Shown here piece after piece: positions 5,722 to 6,988 of a DNA stretch of 6,988 bases. How positions within the stretch are numbered: position 1 is the stretch's first letter; every line of letters begins with the position of its first letter. Below the pieces are notes generated by a model. It saw nothing but the letters and a program-made list of their open reading frames with translations. It did not search any database and was not told the DNA's origin. The translations under genes were made by a program, and so were the position numbers. Source of the stretch: CADCTB01 sp035494015 (GTDB lineage: Bacteria; Actinomycetota; Acidimicrobiia; Acidimicrobiales; AC-14); contig DATJHJ010000010.1 in assembly GCA_035494015.1 (NCBI GenBank), forward strand, positions 1-6,988. Reading direction: 5' to 3'.

Positions 5722-6286
5722 GTGCCTTCTCCTCTCCGGTCGGGAACAGCCGCTCCCGCAACTTCCGGCGGGCCCGGTGCAGGCGCACCTTCGCCGCCGA
5801 CTCACTGATGCCCAGCTCGCTGGCGATGGCCTCGTGGGGCAGGTCGTACACGTCGCGCAGCACGACGACGGCCCGCAGGATGGGCGGCAGGTCGCCCAGC
5901 GCCTCGGTCACCCGATCCCGCATGGCCCCGGCCTCGGCCATGGTCTCGGGGTCCGACTCGGGCCGCTCGTCGACGATGGTGTCGTCGTCCGACAGCTCTT
6001 CGTGGCGACCCTTCGACCGCCGGGTCAGCTGCGTGGACGCGCAGTTGGCCGTGATGCGGTACATCCAGGTGGAGAACCGGGCGTCACCGCGGAACTTCTT
6101 GAGCGAACGGAACGCCCGCAGGTAGGCCTCCTGGGCCACGTCCCGGGCGTCCTCGGCGTTCCCGGTCAGCCGGTAGGCCAGGGTGTAGATGTCCGCCTCG
6201 GTGGCCCGGACCAGCTCGGCGAACGCGTCACTGTCCCCGGCTTTCGCCGCCGCCACCAACCGAGCCTCTTCGGACGGGATCACCAC
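5711..6286 (-). CDS. ECF-type RNA polymerase sigma factor
   Basis: This alternative sigma-70 family factor has only regions 2 and 4, about 191 residues. Region 2 spans about residues 20-90: AFAELVRATEADIYTLAYRL, the core-binding GNAEDARDVAQEAYLRAFRS (42-61), and FRGDARFSTWMYRITANCA (65-83), which contacts the -10 DNA. A Asp/Glu-rich linker (96-124) follows. Region 4 (about 125-180) has LGDLPPILRAVVVLRDVYDL and the helix-turn-helix EAIASELGISESAAKVRLHRARRKLRERL. There is no long C-terminal domain. The start is uncertain: GTG at 6284-6286 or the next codon, GTG at 6281-6283. GGAGG at 6298-6302 is 11 bases from the first. The frame stays open upstream but there overlaps rpmG and loses similarity. 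It lies 41 bases after rpmG, and the anti-sigma gene overlaps its end. Confidence 0.93.
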   Translation of the reverse strand: MVIPSEEARLVAAAKAGDSDAFAELVRATEADIYTLAYRLTGNAEDARDVAQEAYLRAFRSLKKFRGDARFSTWMYRITANCASTQLTRRSKGRHEELSDDDTIVDERPESDPETMAEAGAMRDRVTEALGDLPPILRAVVVLRDVYDLPHEAIASELGISESAAKVRLHRARRKLRERLFPTGEEKARAV

Positions 6287-6307
6287 CTCTACGACCGCCT
6301 CCGCGGC

Positions 6308-6323
6308 CGGAGGGTTACCTCCG
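6308..6323 (-). promoter_or_regulatory. Small hairpin between rpmG and the sigma gene
   Basis: A perfect 6-bp inverted repeat with a 4-base loop (CGGAGG, 6308-6313; CCTCCG, 6318-6323) lies 4 bases after the rpmG stop. It would hide one of the two GGAGG-like sequences in this spacer and leave the one at 6298-6302 free for the sigma gene. There is no U-run. It could modulate read-through or translation; this is a suggestion only. Confidence 0.25.
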
Positions 6324-6327
6324 CCTT

Positions 6328-6495
6328 CTAGCGCGTCTCCCGGTGCACCGTGTGCGTCCGGTCCCAGCGGCAGTACTTCTTCACTTCCATGCGTTCCCGG
6401 TCGTTCTGCTTGTTCTTCATGGTGATGTAGTTCCGTCGCTTGCACGTCTCGCACGCCAGCGTGATCTTCACCCGCTTCTCGCCCTTGCTTGCCAC
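6328..6495 (-). CDS. rpmG: Ribosomal protein L33 (bL33), one zinc-site cysteine missing
   Basis: A 55-residue 50S protein near the E site. The sequence starts MASKGEKRVKITLACETCKR, has the family's NYITMKNKQNDRERMEVKKY centre, and ends CRWDRTHTVHRETR. The first zinc pair (Cys15, Cys18) is present. In the second only Cys42 remains; the fourth position, normally Cys in four-Cys L33 (CxxC before xHT), is Asp45. The start is GTG (6493-6495) with GAGGAG 4 bases upstream; the gene is easily missed because it is short and lacks an early ATG. It lies between tuf and tRNA-Trp-secE, the usual place for rpmG in actinobacteria. Identity is secure. The incomplete zinc site is read directly from codons TGC-CGC-TGG-GAC. 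Confidence 0.95.
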   Translation of the reverse strand: MASKGEKRVKITLACETCKRRNYITMKNKQNDRERMEVKKYCRWDRTHTVHRETR

Positions 6496-6541
6496 GATGC
6501 TCCTCGTTCTTCCGACTCACGCTGACTCGACAGTCTAACCG

Positions 6542-6564
6542 CTCGGGGGGCGCTGCCCCCCGAG
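6542..6564. repeat. Perfect 10-bp GC hairpin, rpmG side of the tuf-rpmG spacer
   Basis: CTCGGGGGGC (6542-6551) and GCCCCCCGAG (6555-6564) are exact complements around a 3-base loop. It stands 47 bases ahead of rpmG and closely resembles the hairpin at 6716-6734, sharing TCGGGGGGC-N3-GCCCCCCG. A TAGACT sequence follows it in the rpmG direction. It may be a terminator, a repeat end or both. Confidence 0.6.
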
Positions 6565-6715
6565 TACCCTCTCAGAGCCTGCGGCGGTCGACTTTTCGCC
6601 CTGGTGAGGCATCTGCGAGGCCGTAAGGCCGAGCAGACCGTCGAAGCTTCGCTTCGCCGGAGTTCAGACAGCCGCCCCGCCCACGGCGGGGCGTCAGAGC
6701 AGTTGGGGGGTTTGA
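6565..6715. other. Non-coding, hairpin-rich spacer core between tuf and rpmG
   Basis: No convincing gene is seen; an open frame across it on the minus strand (6468-6791) has no family features and runs into tuf and rpmG. It holds a perfect 8-bp stem (CGCCCCGC at 6673-6680, GCGGGGCG at 6686-6693, loop of 5) and a 10-base palindrome CGAAGCTTCG. On the plus strand it also holds a 26-base motif (6612-6637): stem TCTGC/GCAGA, tandem GA/GA mismatch, stem GGCC/GGCC and a GTAA loop. It is bracketed by two similar GC hairpins. Confidence 0.45.
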
Positions 6716-6734
6716 CGGGGGGCACAGCCCCCCG
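6716..6734 (-). terminator. GC hairpin after tuf, probable terminator
   Basis: CGGGGGGC (6716-6723) and GCCCCCCG (6727-6734) pair perfectly around a 3-base loop. On the minus strand it begins 4 bases after the tuf TAA. A C-rich, not U-rich, tract follows. Strong GC hairpins without U-runs directly behind tuf are plausible terminators in actinobacteria. A second 8-bp stem at 6673-6693 may add to it. Confidence 0.6.
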
Positions 6735-6738
6735 ACTG

Positions 6739-6988
6739 TTATTTGAGGATCTTCGTGACTCGGCCCGCACCAACGGTGCGGCCCCCCTCACGGATGGCGA
6801 AACGCAGCCCCTCGTCCATGGCGATGGGGTTGATGAGCTCGACGGTCAGGGTGATGTTGTCGCCCGGCATGACCATCTCGGTGCCCTCGGGCAGGGTGAT
6901 CTGGCCGGTGACGTCGGTGGTGCGGAAGTAGAACTGGGGCCGGTAGTTCTGGAAGAACGGGCTGTGGCGCCCGCCCTCCTCCTTCTTG
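6739..6988 (-). CDS. tuf: Elongation factor Tu, C-terminal part (gene runs off the window)
   Basis: EF-Tu is the GTPase that brings aminoacyl-tRNA to the ribosome. Only the last 82 codons and the TAA (6739-6741) are present. They cover most of domain 3: KEEGGRHSPFFQNYRPQFYF, RTTDVTGQITLPEGTEMVMP, GDNITLTVELINPIAMDEGL, and the closing RFAIREGGRTVGAGRVTKIL-K. The residues HSPFFQNYRPQFYFRTTDVTG form the region where kirromycin and EF-Ts contacts lie in the family. The GTP-binding domain is outside the window. The gene reads in the same direction as all others and is followed by a strong hairpin and a 243-base spacer before rpmG. Confidence 0.98.
   Translation of the reverse strand, partial: KKEEGGRHSPFFQNYRPQFYFRTTDVTGQITLPEGTEMVMPGDNITLTVELINPIAMDEGLRFAIREGGRTVGAGRVTKILK

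Noticed and set aside
6287..6520. Longer N-terminus for the sigma factor from a start near 6520
   Set aside because: The extra 78 residues overlap rpmG in another frame and look like a shadow translation of L33; ECF factors normally start close to region 2.
6532..6537. TAGACT -10-like box ahead of rpmG (minus strand)
   Set aside because: The -35 position falls inside the perfect GC hairpin and has no TTGAC-like sequence. A promoter remains possible but unsupported.
6468..6791. 107-residue open frame on the minus strand across the tuf-rpmG spacer
   Set aside because: It overlaps the ends of both tuf and rpmG, is of Arg/Ser-rich composition typical of shadow frames in high-GC DNA, and shows no domain. 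The spacer is better explained by hairpins.
1..6988. CRISPR array, intact insertion sequence, prophage or defence genes
   Set aside because: No spaced direct repeats, transposase, integrase or defence-family motifs were seen on either strand.

Overview
This is a high-GC window that reads almost entirely on the minus strand as the conserved bacterial translation/transcription gene cluster. In transcription order, from high to low coordinates, it holds: tuf (3' end), rpmG, an ECF sigma factor, its zinc-binding anti-sigma factor, tRNA-Trp(CCA), secE, nusG, rplK, rplA, rplJ, rplL and rpoB (5' end). The high GC, the frequent GTG/TTG starts, the protein sequences and the TTGACC/TAGCCT-type promoter suggest an actinomycete (Actinomycetota), possibly a deep-branching lineage such as Acidimicrobiia. 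The phylum is fairly secure from these traits. The class is an inference.

Layout. 6739-6988: C-terminal domain of EF-Tu. 6496-6738: a non-coding gap rich in perfect hairpins. 5711-6495: rpmG followed by the sigma gene. 5326-5721: the anti-sigma gene, overlapping the sigma gene. 5172-5245: tRNA-Trp. 3551-5122: secE-nusG-rplK, with a 4-base secE/nusG overlap and a structured leader before rplK. 2812-3546: rplA. 2649-2811: a gap carrying a recognisable L10-type leader RNA. 1657-2648: rplJ-rplL, overlapping by one base. 954-1656: a 703-base gap. It holds a decayed VapC-like PIN toxin gene on the plus strand, a hairpin between the two convergent genes, and a good minus-strand promoter with a perfect actinobacterial DnaA-box sequence beside it, which would drive rpoB. 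1-953: the first 317 codons of rpoB.

How it works together. The genes encode translation elongation (EF-Tu), ribosome parts (L33, L11, L1, L10, L7/L12), the Sec translocon (SecE), transcription elongation (NusG) and RNA polymerase (RpoB). L11, L1, L10 and L7/L12 build the ribosomal stalks, and L1 and L10 usually control their own operons through leader RNAs. Structured leaders are present at both expected places. What departs from the usual cluster: a sigma/anti-sigma pair between rpmG and tRNA-Trp-secE, a dead toxin gene between rplL and rpoB, a long acidic N-terminal extension on NusG, an L33 lacking one zinc-site cysteine, and the hairpin-bracketed tuf-rpmG spacer. I see no defence system, CRISPR array or intact mobile element.
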